64,000 nucleotides of DNA from Hymenobacter wooponensis (GTDB lineage: Bacteria > Bacteroidota > Bacteroidia > Cytophagales > Hymenobacteraceae). Positions within the stretch are counted from its first letter, which is position 1, and each line of letters starts with the position of its first letter. Of this stretch, positions 35,926 to 43,191 are shown piece by piece. The notes beneath the pieces were generated by a model, which saw only the letters and a list, made by a program, of their open reading frames with translations, did no database searches and was not told where the DNA came from. The stretch is taken from positions 1 through 64,000 of the forward strand of contig NZ_SRKZ01000010.1 in assembly GCF_004745865.1 (NCBI RefSeq). Reading direction: 5' to 3'. The translations under genes were made by a program, and so were the position numbers.

Positions 35926-36022
35926 GTCATCCTGAGCAGCGCGAAGGATCTTATAGCGAAAGCACGAGGCACTAAGCCAGTCGTTCTTACCTGTCAAGAT
36001 CCTTCGCGCTGCTCAGGATGAC
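35926..36022. repeat. family D perfect inverted repeat
   Basis: Arms of 26 bases at 35926-35951 and 35997-36022 (ends GTCATCCTGAGCAGCGCG) are exact inverted copies with a 45-base spacer. Just upstream (about 35850-35890) is a degenerate family A fragment reading ATCTCGCGTGCTGTCGTTG. Confidence 0.88.
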
Positions 36023-36068
36023 GCGCTGGTGGTCAGAGGCAAAGGGTATGCTGCAGGATTGGCTAGGC

Positions 36069-37205
36069 CTATTGCAGGTCAATCACCGACATGGTATGCG
36101 GGGCGTCGGACTTTTTATTGACGAAGTTCTTCTCCGGCTTATCAAAGTCGGAGATGTAGAGGCGGTTGCCTTTGAGCAGCACTTCGGCGGGCTGGTCTAG
36201 TAGGCCACCTGCCCCATCGGTGTCGCCGTTTTTGGCGAGGGTAGTCACCGAGTTGTCCTTGAGATTAATTACCTCAATGGCGTTTTCTCGGGAGTTGCAC
36301 ACGTAGGCTTTATCGGTGGCTCGGTCGATGATGAGGCCATCGATGCAGGGAATTTGCTTGCCGGTGAGCGTGAGGGTTTCCTGCTTGGCCAGGCTCCCAT
36401 CAGGTTTCAGAGTTACGCGGTAAAACTTGCCATCGCCGAAGGACCCGGTGTAAAGACGGCCCTGGCTGTCGTAGTCCATGCCATCGGCGCCATTGTCGAC
36501 GCCGGTTTCGTTCACGGTGGTCGTGAACATGGCCAGCACGTGCGGGTCCTTGGTTTTGGGCTTGAGGTGGATGGGGCCTTTGCTGAGTTCGGCCAGGGTG
36601 AAGTGCAGAATGGCACTGCCCTTGTCGTTGTCGGGCATGTCCCACTGGCTGTCGGTCACGTAGAGCGTGTTGCCCTTCCAAACCACGGCATTCGCCAGCG
36701 CAAAGTTATCGACTACCGTTTCTACCGCTCCGGGCTTGCCGTTCTGCACCCGCACCCGCATCAGCCTTGACTTAAAATCTTTGCTGTTTTCGTACTGGTT
36801 TTCGGCGTAGTAGAGGTTGCCATCGGGGCCAAAAGCCAGGTCCATGGGCGCGGCCTTCTTGGTGGTGGGCTCCACGGGCAGGTTGGTGAGGTAGGGCTTT
36901 AGGCTGGTGTCGGTCATCTCCATGAGCACCGCCGGGTAGGAGTTGTTGGCCAGGTTGGGCACCGACAGAATCAGGCTGCCGTTGGGCGCCAGCGCTAGGC
37001 CATCGGGGGTGTTGTGGGCCTCGTCGAGGGTGTGCAGGAGTTCCGGGCTGCCGATATTAGCGACGGTATCGGCCGTGGCGGACGCAGTGGCGGTTGAGTC
37101 GCCGGGCTGGGTAGCGGGGGTGCTGTTCTCGGACTTAGAAGAGTTAGACTGGCAGCTAGCCAGCAGAGCGCCACTCATCAGGAGGGCAGGAATAATAGTT
37201 TTCAT
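36069..37205 (-). CDS. SMP-30/gluconolactonase-like beta-propeller lipoprotein
   Basis: The 378-residue protein has a signal peptide with lipobox (LLASC, about residue 18), then a Ser/Thr/Ala-rich linker (residues 20-48). A six-bladed-propeller-like domain follows with PDGLALAPNGSLILSVPN, MDLAFGPDGNLYYAEN, NGADGMDYDSQGRLYTGSF and PCIDGLIIDRATDKAYVCN. The blades resemble SMP-30/NHL repeats, which bind Ca2+ and hydrolyse lactones or simply bind ligands. It is predicted to be anchored to an envelope membrane. The catalytic assignment is uncertain. Confidence 0.8.
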   Translation of the reverse strand: MKTIIPALLMSGALLASCQSNSSKSENSTPATQPGDSTATASATADTVANIGSPELLHTLDEAHNTPDGLALAPNGSLILSVPNLANNSYPAVLMEMTDTSLKPYLTNLPVEPTTKKAAPMDLAFGPDGNLYYAENQYENSKDFKSRLMRVRVQNGKPGAVETVVDNFALANAVVWKGNTLYVTDSQWDMPDNDKGSAILHFTLAELSKGPIHLKPKTKDPHVLAMFTTTVNETGVDNGADGMDYDSQGRLYTGSFGDGKFYRVTLKPDGSLAKQETLTLTGKQIPCIDGLIIDRATDKAYVCNSRENAIEVINLKDNSVTTLAKNGDTDGAGGLLDQPAEVLLKGNRLYISDFDKPEKNFVNKKSDAPHTMSVIDLQ

Positions 37206-37444
37206 ACGAAAGCTGAGGGAAGGAACAGAAAGGCGTATTGGGGTAAGATCAAGTGTACCCTTGAGCTTAACGACCAGCGAATAACCCTGTTAGGCAATGC
37301 CAAAATTTTACATAGCCACAACTCCCCCGGCCGGGTTCAAGTATGACAGGTGTTCGGAGGCTCGTTTTTAACGGCCATTTCCGTAACTAGCCAGCCGAAC
37401 CTATTTCTCACCCATCCCCGGACGCCCGCGTCCTTTCCAGCATT

Positions 37445-37960
37445 ATGGCCCAGATCAGCCCCAACAAAGTCGTCACCATCACCTACGACCTAAGTGTGAC
37501 CGACGAAAACCAAGAGAAAGTTCTCGTAGAATCGGCCGAGGCCGATGCGCCCATGGTATTTCTGTTCGGCCAGAGTGGCCTACCCGAAGAGTTTGAAAAC
37601 CAGCTCAACGGCAAGCAGGCCGGCGACACGTTCAACTTCTCCCTCACCCCCGAGCAGGCCTACGGCGACTACGATCAGCAAGCCGTAGTTGACATCCCGA
37701 AAAACGTATTCGAAATCGACGGTAAAATCGACGATGAGATGGTGCAAGTGGGCAACTTCCTGCCCATGGCCGACAACCAGGGCCACCACATGCAGGGCAA
37801 AATCGTCGACATCGGCGCTGACACTGTAAAAATGGACTTCAACCATCCCCTCGCCGGCATGGTGATGCACTTCGACGGCAAAGTAGCCGAAGTACGCGAG
37901 GCTACCCAGGAAGAGCTAGCACACGGCCACGTACACGGCGAAGGCGGTCATCAGCACTAA
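37445..37960 (+). CDS. FKBP-type peptidyl-prolyl isomerase, SlyD-like
   Basis: The 171-residue protein has the SlyD order: VTITYDLSVTDENQEKV, the FKBP catalytic rim FLFGQSGLPEEFENQLNGK, then the inserted chaperone flap (PEQAYGDYDQQAVVDIPKNV to PMADNQGHHMQGKI), returning to FKBP with DFNHPLAGMVMHFDGKV. The tail is His-rich (HGHVHGEGGHQH), as in metal-binding SlyD proteins. It catalyses prolyl isomerisation, acts as a folding chaperone in the cytoplasm and may store nickel or zinc. It is monocistronic with its own terminator. Confidence 0.95.
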   Translation: MAQISPNKVVTITYDLSVTDENQEKVLVESAEADAPMVFLFGQSGLPEEFENQLNGKQAGDTFNFSLTPEQAYGDYDQQAVVDIPKNVFEIDGKIDDEMVQVGNFLPMADNQGHHMQGKIVDIGADTVKMDFNHPLAGMVMHFDGKVAEVREATQEELAHGHVHGEGGHQH

Positions 37961-37982
37961 GCTGTTTGCGATTTGATGTAAT

Positions 37983-38018
37983 AATACAAAACGGGGCCAC
38001 TTGGCCCCGTTTTGTATT
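37983..38018 (+). terminator. intrinsic terminator of the SlyD-like gene
   Basis: AATACAAAACGGGGCCA is mirrored by TGGCCCCGTTTTGTATT, followed by a T-rich run. It begins 22 bases after the stop codon. Confidence 0.92.
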
Positions 38019-38183
38019 TTAATAGATCTAGTCTATTAAAAATAAAACAGCAGAATACAATTAAAGCATCCTCTAAATTGCCTATTTTAACATTGCATAT
38101 TATTTTAGATTAATTCCACAATTCCTAGTCCACACTTTATCTCTCGACACAAACATTTTTTACCAATAAAATATAAACCAAGA

Positions 38184-38534
38184 TCAATTCCTCCAATATA
38201 TATATTTTACAGTATTGAGAGTATCAAATATGATCCTGCAATCGCCGGATGAACCAGGAGGTATTTCATAAAAATATTGCAAGCACTTTACCTCTACTTT
38301 AGCGGCACTATCTAAAGCATAGATAGTATTCGCACCTTGTGGCTCGCCCATAATAATTGAAACATCTCGAACGCTCATACCTTCACGGACTTTACGTATA
38401 TTATTTAGATTCGATTTGCCACGTATATAATGCGGGCTTATTGTTTTATCATAAACTGACAATGTCAAAAATAGACATGCAGCTAGAATAAAAACCCCAA
38501 CTATTACTTTAAATATTTTATTCAAAACATTCAT
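38184..38534 (-). CDS. small membrane-anchored protein with BamE/SmpA-like motif, AT-rich
   Basis: The 116-residue protein has one N-terminal hydrophobic segment (IFKVIVGVFILAACLFLTLS), possibly a lipobox-less anchor. A short domain follows with VREGMSVRDVSIIMGEPQG, the pattern seen at the start of BamE/SmpA/OmlA-type folds. BamE itself is an outer-membrane assembly factor, but this protein may only share the fold. The gene and its flanks (about 38019-38594) are strikingly AT-rich compared with the rest of the window, which argues for recent horizontal acquisition. Confidence 0.6.
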   Translation of the reverse strand: MNVLNKIFKVIVGVFILAACLFLTLSVYDKTISPHYIRGKSNLNNIRKVREGMSVRDVSIIMGEPQGANTIYALDSAAKVEVKCLQYFYEIPPGSSGDCRIIFDTLNTVKYIYWRN

Positions 38535-38594
38535 TACAAATTAACAAAGAGGCATACCTCCTGAAGTGAAACAACGAAAATACGGGTTACAGTA

Positions 38595-39224
38595 TCAATT
38601 ATTTTTATCTAGAGAAAACACATAATCCGCTACCGCCGCCCGCAGCTCCGGCCAGAACTCTGCGAAATCTGCTTCATATGTCGGCAGCTCCTTTTGAAAC
38701 GCGGCTGCTCCTGTTGCTAGCACTGCTGCGGCGGGCACGCGGCGCGAGAGGCCTAGCAGGGCTTGCTCTAGGCCAGTTGGATGGGCGTAGCCGGTAAGCC
38801 AGTCGCCTTGGCGCATGTAGTGCAGCATCTGTTGCAGGCGCTCCGGCAGCTCGTGGCGGCGGGCGTGCAGCAGGGCGTACATGCGTTGGGCGAAGGCGGG
38901 CAGCGGCTCGGCGGGGTTAGAGTGGTACTGGGGGAAGTCGCGGGCCAGCAGGTGGTCGTAGGCCACATCAGACACCACCCCAGCCCACTTACCGAGGCCA
39001 GCTTCGCGCAGGCGGGCAGTGGTGCGGCGCACGGCTGGGTGGGCGTCGGTGAAGGTGTCAATGAAGCGGTGGAGCCGGATGCCGCGCTGCACGGCGGGCG
39101 CGTAGGCCAGTAGGCCAGCTTGGCCGCGCACGGCTTCGGCGGCGAAGTTGCCCACCACCACGTCCTCGTAGTTGGGGGTAATGGCGGGGGTGCCGGAGAG
39201 GAGCAGGTGAGCGAGAAAATTCAT
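38595..39224 (-). CDS. acpH: acyl carrier protein phosphodiesterase (AcpH family)
   Basis: The 209-residue protein matches AcpH (formerly DUF479): MNFLAHLLLSG at the start, VVVGNFAAEAVRG, RGIRLHRFIDTFTDAHPAVR with the HD-like metal residues, and VVSDVAYDHLLARDFPQYH. AcpH removes the phosphopantetheine arm from acyl carrier protein using Mn2+. The fold is related to HD phosphohydrolases. The ATG at 39224 is supported by a TATTTTTG box 18 bases upstream. It is monocistronic. Confidence 0.9.
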   Translation of the reverse strand: MNFLAHLLLSGTPAITPNYEDVVVGNFAAEAVRGQAGLLAYAPAVQRGIRLHRFIDTFTDAHPAVRRTTARLREAGLGKWAGVVSDVAYDHLLARDFPQYHSNPAEPLPAFAQRMYALLHARRHELPERLQQMLHYMRQGDWLTGYAHPTGLEQALLGLSRRVPAAAVLATGAAAFQKELPTYEADFAEFWPELRAAVADYVFSLDKNN

Positions 39225-39241
39225 GAGGAGCGGAAGGTCGG

Positions 39242-39249
39242 CAAAAATA
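39242..39249 (-). promoter_or_regulatory. candidate -7 box of acpH (TATTTTTG)
   Basis: On the minus strand TATTTTTG matches TAnnTTTG and would start the transcript about 10-12 bases before the acpH ATG. No -33 element was identified. Confidence 0.4.
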
Positions 39250-39320
39250 CGCTAGCTGAACCTTCAGGCGCCCCGGCCGTATTTCCTACCTCCATCCTAT
39301 ACCACCAAAACCCGAAGACA

Positions 39321-39830
39321 ATGGCTGAGCAAGTTGCCCAAAGTCACGATGTGACTAAGCTGATCGATAGAATCAAAGATATCAAGATTGCCATGCTGAC
39401 CACCGCCGATGCGGAAGGTGGCCTCCACAGCCGGCCTATGTACACGCACAAGCCGGAGAACGATGGCATCCTGTGGTTTTTCACCGAGAAGGATTCGGCC
39501 AAGATCTTCGAAGTGCGCAAAGATCAGCACGTAAACCTGGGCTACTCCAACCCCAATGATAACCTGTACGTGTCGATTTCGGGCACTGCCTCTATCTTGA
39601 CCGACCAAGCTAAGATTAAGGAGTTGTGGAGCGAGGGCCTGCGCGCCTGGTTCCCCAAAGGTCCCGAAGACCCAAACATTGCCCTGCTGAAAATCGACAT
39701 TGACCGCGGTGAGTATTGGGACCAACCCAGCAGCGTGTTGGTACGCGCCTTCGGCTACGTGAAAGCCGTGGCCACTGGCGAGCGGTACCAGCCCACCGGC
39801 GACGAGCACGCTCAGGTAAACCCCAAGTAG
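39321..39830 (+). CDS. pyridoxamine 5'-phosphate oxidase-like (general stress) protein
   Basis: The 169-residue protein has the split-barrel flavin-binding pattern: KIAMLTTADAEGGLHSRPM at about 23-41, LWFFTEKDSAKIFEVRKD, LGYSNPNDNLYVSISGTA and a C-terminal LLKIDIDRGEYWDQPSS. This is the general-stress branch of the PNPOx-like superfamily, which binds FMN, FAD or F420; its enzymatic role is unsettled. ATG 39321 is chosen because a longer frame would run back through the divergent acpH gene. It is followed by a terminator. Confidence 0.9.
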   Translation: MAEQVAQSHDVTKLIDRIKDIKIAMLTTADAEGGLHSRPMYTHKPENDGILWFFTEKDSAKIFEVRKDQHVNLGYSNPNDNLYVSISGTASILTDQAKIKELWSEGLRAWFPKGPEDPNIALLKIDIDRGEYWDQPSSVLVRAFGYVKAVATGERYQPTGDEHAQVNPK

Positions 39831-39856
39831 CCCCTAGGCCACTGCATAAATTTGAG

Positions 39857-39886
39857 AAGGGTCGGAAGCAGTTCCGGCCCTTTTTT
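39857..39886 (+). terminator. intrinsic terminator after the PNPOx-like gene
   Basis: AAGGGTCGGAA and TTCCGGCCCTT arms with a short loop are followed by a run of T, about 27 bases after the stop. Confidence 0.85.
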
Positions 39887-39953
39887 GTTGTTTCGGGCAG
39901 GCAACGGTTCCTGCGGAGGAACGCGGAGGTTTTGCGCATAAGGTGCAGAGCCG

Positions 39954-40664
39954 TTGCTTTTAACTCGTACTCACTTGCTTACAACCCTTTCCATTCTAAC
40001 GCTCAGGCCGGGAAACGTCCGGTGGGGCTTGGCCCAGATGGGCACCGCGCAACAACCGCTGCGGCGGGTGCCGGGCCTACGCTTCCAGAAATTACTGGGC
40101 AGCGGAGCCAATGGCTTTGGCGCCCTACCCAACCTGCACCGCTATGGCTTCATGGCCGTGTGGGACTCTGCAGAGGCCGCCGAGACCTTTTTCACCGCAC
40201 ACCCACTGTGGCAGGAGTATCGACAGCGCACCGCAGAAATCTGGACGGCGCAGCTGGCCCCCTTGAAGTCGCATGGGTTATGGGATGGGGTGAATCCGTT
40301 TGATTACCCCACTGAAGAAACAGCCCCCGACGGCCCCGTTGCGGTGCTGACTCGCGCCTCTATTCGGTGGCAGAAAACTCCCAGATTCTGGCGTTATGTG
40401 GCTCCTACCAGTGCCACTGTAGCCCATGCCCCTGGCGTGCGCGCTGCCATAGGCCTAGGAGAGTTGCCCGTAGTGCGGCAGGCCACATTTAGCTTGTGGG
40501 AATCGGCGCAGGCCATGCAGGAATATGCCTACCGCAGCGAGAAACACAAAGAAGTCATCAAGCTTACCCGCCAGGAGAAATGGTACGGCGAGGAGCTGTT
40601 TGCTCGTTTCCGGATACTAAGCGCCGAGGGTACCTGGGACGGCCGCACTCTACTAACAACCTAA
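39954..40664 (+). CDS. spheroidene monooxygenase-like protein (CrtA family)
   Basis: The 236-residue protein has TLRPGNVRWGLAQMG near the start, PGLRFQKLLGSGANGFGALPN, YGFMAVWDSAEAAETFF, PVAVLTRASIRWQKTPRFW and a late EYAYRSEKHKEVIKLTRQEKWYGEELFARF. These are hallmarks of the CrtA-like heme family that oxygenates carotenoid ends (spheroidene or gamma-carotene type). In pink to red Bacteroidota such enzymes feed 2'-hydroxy or keto carotenoids; other carotenoid genes are not in this window. The start is a TTG at 39954; another TTG at 39975 fits the family N-terminus equally well. Confidence 0.88.
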   Translation: MLLTRTHLLTTLSILTLRPGNVRWGLAQMGTAQQPLRRVPGLRFQKLLGSGANGFGALPNLHRYGFMAVWDSAEAAETFFTAHPLWQEYRQRTAEIWTAQLAPLKSHGLWDGVNPFDYPTEETAPDGPVAVLTRASIRWQKTPRFWRYVAPTSATVAHAPGVRAAIGLGELPVVRQATFSLWESAQAMQEYAYRSEKHKEVIKLTRQEKWYGEELFARFRILSAEGTWDGRTLLTT

Positions 40665-40683
40665 CAGGTGTTGTTGGACGGCT

Positions 40684-40712
40684 GTAGAGACGCGACACTT
40701 CGCGTCTCGGCG
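40684..40712 (+). repeat. family B single hairpin unit
   Basis: GAGACGCGA / TCGCGTCTC around CACT, preceded by GTA and followed by GGCG; an inverted partner is absent here. It runs on into CGTGCTGATGTTG, the inner module also seen in family A. Confidence 0.75.
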
Positions 40713-40785
40713 CGTGCTGATGTTGTTTATTGTGCACCGCTTTAACGAGTGTATAGCCAGCATAGGTTACTGACAGATAAATCTA

Positions 40786-40885
40786 GAACGTCATGTCGAG
40801 CTTGTCGAGACATCTCGCGTGCTGACGTTGGGCGGGTAATTCAACGATTCGAGCGAGATGTCTCGACAAGCTCGGCATGACGTTC
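40786..40885. repeat. family A stem-loop, gene-free copy
   Basis: The left arm 40786-40830 (GAACGTCATGTCGAGCTTG start) and right arm 40842-40885 pair with a few mismatches on the inner side. The loop differs from the copy at 24515 (it lacks the GCAATAGTAACC stretch). Confidence 0.88.
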
Positions 40886-41043
40886 AAGGGTATTCGTTCT
40901 AGGCCAGTCGTTCCAGCGTTATCGTTCAACGAGGAGCGCTGAACCGCAAGTTAGCGTAGTCCGGTGTCGCGTCTTTACATCGTTCTACCCTTATCAACCT
41001 ATCCGTTTCGGTAATTCCACCCTACCATTTTGGAAGGGTTATC

Positions 41044-41072
41044 ACCCCATCAGATTTCGCATCTGATGGGGT
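41044..41072 (+). terminator. intrinsic terminator
   Basis: ACCCCATCAGAT / ATCTGATGGGGT with a five-base loop is followed by ATTTTATTTTTATT. It insulates the following locus from upstream transcription. Confidence 0.88.
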
Positions 41073-41205
41073 ATTTTATTTTTATTCATTGATTATCAAA
41101 TACTTAATTCATAGCCATTGACAAATACCGGAAGTGGGCATCCGTCTTGGAATCTGGTCTACATCGCCATTCACCTACCGGCGCAGACCAACCACCACTT
41201 CAACC

Positions 41206-41931
41206 ATGGCTATTCTCGACAACCTCGCCAAAGCAGCCAAAGACTTCTTCGTGGAGCCCGACGAGGCTGCTCCTGCCGGCCCCGCCGCTCCTAGGCCACT
41301 GCCCGCCACGACGCCGGCCTACCAGCCTACTGCGACCTTCCAGGGCGCTCAGCCAGCATCCGGAGCCCCGCCCCTGCAAACCCAGCCCGAGCAGCGCCAC
41401 CTCGACCACATCGGGCAGTTGCTCACCGGCAACGGCAAGGACTTCATGGCCTACATCAAAATGGTGAAAAGCATGGCCGCCAGCGGCCTGAGCGGCCCCG
41501 TGCTCTACCAAACGGCCTTCAATGCCTTCGCCGCCGTGACTGGCCTAGACCTGCCCGCCCTGCTGAACTCCGCCGACCAGTTTGAGCAAACCCTGACTGC
41601 CGACCACCAGAAGATTCTGGCGCGCCACCGCGAAAAAATCGGGGAAACGCCCACTGGCAAAGAGCCGGCTAGTCCGCTGGTGAAGCTGCAGCAGCAGGAG
41701 CAACAGCTCCAGAACACGCTGGCCGAGCTAACCCGGCAGCTAGATGAAAAGCACCAGGAGCTGCACGCCACCCAGCAACAGCTCCAGGCCGAGCGGCAAA
41801 AAGCCCAAACGGCGCTGGCTTCCTACGAGCTGGCTAACACCTCGGCGGCCGCGGAATTGCAGGCCCACCGCCAGGCTACTCAATCATTTCTGCTAGGCCA
41901 GTCTGGCCCTTCTTCCACCACTAACCGCTAA
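41206..41931 (+). CDS. coiled-coil protein, first gene of the PspA-like/ABC locus
   Basis: The 241-residue cytoplasmic protein has an N-terminal amphipathic stretch (AILDNLAKAAKDFFVEPDE), a Pro/Ala/Thr-rich linker (residues about 22-65) and a compact helical segment (HLDHIGQLLTGNGKDFMAYI to LDLPALLNSADQFEQTL). A long Gln/Glu/Leu coiled coil covers about residues 160-230. No catalytic motif or membrane segment is seen and I know no named family. It ends four bases before the start of the membrane-anchored PspA-like protein, so the two are surely co-translated and probably interact through their coiled coils. Confidence 0.75.
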   Translation: MAILDNLAKAAKDFFVEPDEAAPAGPAAPRPLPATTPAYQPTATFQGAQPASGAPPLQTQPEQRHLDHIGQLLTGNGKDFMAYIKMVKSMAASGLSGPVLYQTAFNAFAAVTGLDLPALLNSADQFEQTLTADHQKILARHREKIGETPTGKEPASPLVKLQQQEQQLQNTLAELTRQLDEKHQELHATQQQLQAERQKAQTALASYELANTSAAAELQAHRQATQSFLLGQSGPSSTTNR

Positions 41932-41935
41932 TGCT

Positions 41936-42925
41936 ATGAACACGCTTCTTCCCTTCGAACCAACTTCTGGCCTGCCCAAGTGGCAAAAGCCCGAAAAAGT
42001 AGCCGGCTGGATCTTTCTCGGTGGCGTAGTGGCCGCCGGCGTCTACAGCTGGGGTGTGATAGTGCCCTACCTCGTCGATATCGTGTTTGATACCGTGAAG
42101 CTGGGTATAGGCCTAGGCTGCGTGTTTGTGCTGTTTCTGCTGCTCACTAACAAGCGTCTGCAGGCCGGCCTCTGGTACGCCGGGCAGCGGATTTTTCGGA
42201 CCGCCGCCAGCATCTTCGTCAACACCGACCCCATCGGGATTATGCAGGATTACATCCGCAATACCGAGCAGGAAGCTAAGAAAATGGAGGCCGAGGTAGG
42301 CCACATTGAGGGTGCTCACGAGTTGGTAAAGCGCAAGCTGACCGCCAATCAGAACCAGATGCACGAGTACCTCTCGCTGGCCGACTCCGCCACCCGCCAG
42401 GGTGAAAAGGACGCCGCCGAAAGCTACGCCTCCCGCGCCGCCCAGCTGCAAGAGTACAACCAGCGCCTCACGCCTATGCTCACCACCACGGCCAACGTGA
42501 GCCTGGTGATGCGCCAAATCCTGAAAGCCGCGCTCCGCCAGATTGATGGCAGCAAGTTCAAGGTGAACCTGCTCAAGGACGAGTACGAACTGGTGAAACG
42601 CACCAGCTCCGGCATGCGCGCCGCCATGAACATCCTGCGCGGCGACCCTGACAAGAAGTACTTCTTCGACCTGGCCACCGACCGCGTGGCCCAGGACATG
42701 GCTCAGCAGCTCGGCCAGATCAAGCAGGCCATGCGCTACAGCCAGGAGTTCGTGAAGGAAATGGACATCCAGAACGGCGTGATGAGCGAGAAAGGCCAGC
42801 GCCTACTGGAGAAATACCAGAAAGGCGAATTCAACGCCCTCCTCGACTCCAAGTCAGCCCCCACAAAAACCACCGCCCAAACCCGCACCGCCACCAACGA
42901 CGCCTACAGCAACCTGCTTGACTAA
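41936..42925 (+). CDS. membrane-anchored PspA/Vipp1-like helical protein
   Basis: The 329-residue protein has two N-terminal membrane helices (about residues 23-46 and 50-72, VAGWIFLGGVVAAGVYSW and LGIGLGCVFVLFLLL). A long helical region follows with NTDPIGIMQDYIRNTEQEAKKM, KRKLTANQNQMHEYLSLAD and QGEKDAAESYASRAAQLQ. The heptads and the DP...YIR start copy the layout of PspA/Vipp1 helices 1-3. Those proteins assemble as ESCRT-III-like polymers on stressed membranes, but normally lack membrane-spanning helices. The C-terminal half (about 200-329) is helical and unlike PspA. The relationship is inferred from pattern, not from a search. It lies between the coiled-coil gene (4-base gap) and the OmpA-fused binding protein. 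Confidence 0.7.
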   Translation: MNTLLPFEPTSGLPKWQKPEKVAGWIFLGGVVAAGVYSWGVIVPYLVDIVFDTVKLGIGLGCVFVLFLLLTNKRLQAGLWYAGQRIFRTAASIFVNTDPIGIMQDYIRNTEQEAKKMEAEVGHIEGAHELVKRKLTANQNQMHEYLSLADSATRQGEKDAAESYASRAAQLQEYNQRLTPMLTTTANVSLVMRQILKAALRQIDGSKFKVNLLKDEYELVKRTSSGMRAAMNILRGDPDKKYFFDLATDRVAQDMAQQLGQIKQAMRYSQEFVKEMDIQNGVMSEKGQRLLEKYQKGEFNALLDSKSAPTKTTAQTRTATNDAYSNLLD

Positions 42926-42960
42926 GCTATAACCAGAATGCAACTAGAGCTAGGCCAGGA

Positions 42961-43099
42961 GCTAGCTCCACTCCTCAGATGAGGAGGGGTTGGGGGTGGT
43001 TGACAATCGTCTGGACGTCAACTAGCTCTAGCTCTACAAAACCGTTCTAGGCCACTTCAACCACCCCTAGCCCCTCCTCATCCGAGGAGGGGAACTAGC
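42961..43099. repeat. family C inverted repeat, pair
   Basis: Arms of 42 bases at 42961-43002 and 43058-43099 pair with a few mismatches. The left carries GAGGAGGGGTTGGGGGTGG, the right the inverse. CTAGGCC words lie just before the left arm and inside the spacer. It separates two genes of the PspA-like/ABC locus. Confidence 0.88.
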
Positions 43100-43191
43100 C
43101 CTAGCTTCCAAGCCAGCTTAACAGCTCAAGCCTAAGCCTAAACGGCACACCAACACCTCTTCCCTTTCAACTCTCTTTCCCTACACATATC

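Larger units (their letters stand above)
40665..41205. other. repeat-rich spacer between crtA-like gene and the PspA-like/ABC locus
   Basis: The spacer contains a single family B unit (40684-40712), a family A stem-loop (40786-40885), a CTAGGCC word at 40900 and a strong terminator (41044-41072). The 130 bases after the terminator should contain the promoter of the coiled-coil gene; no clear -7 box was found. Confidence 0.6.

Noticed and set aside
39120..39320. Longer N-terminus for the PNPOx-like protein
   Set aside because: It would overlap the divergent acpH gene and its promoter; family sequence begins just after ATG 39321.
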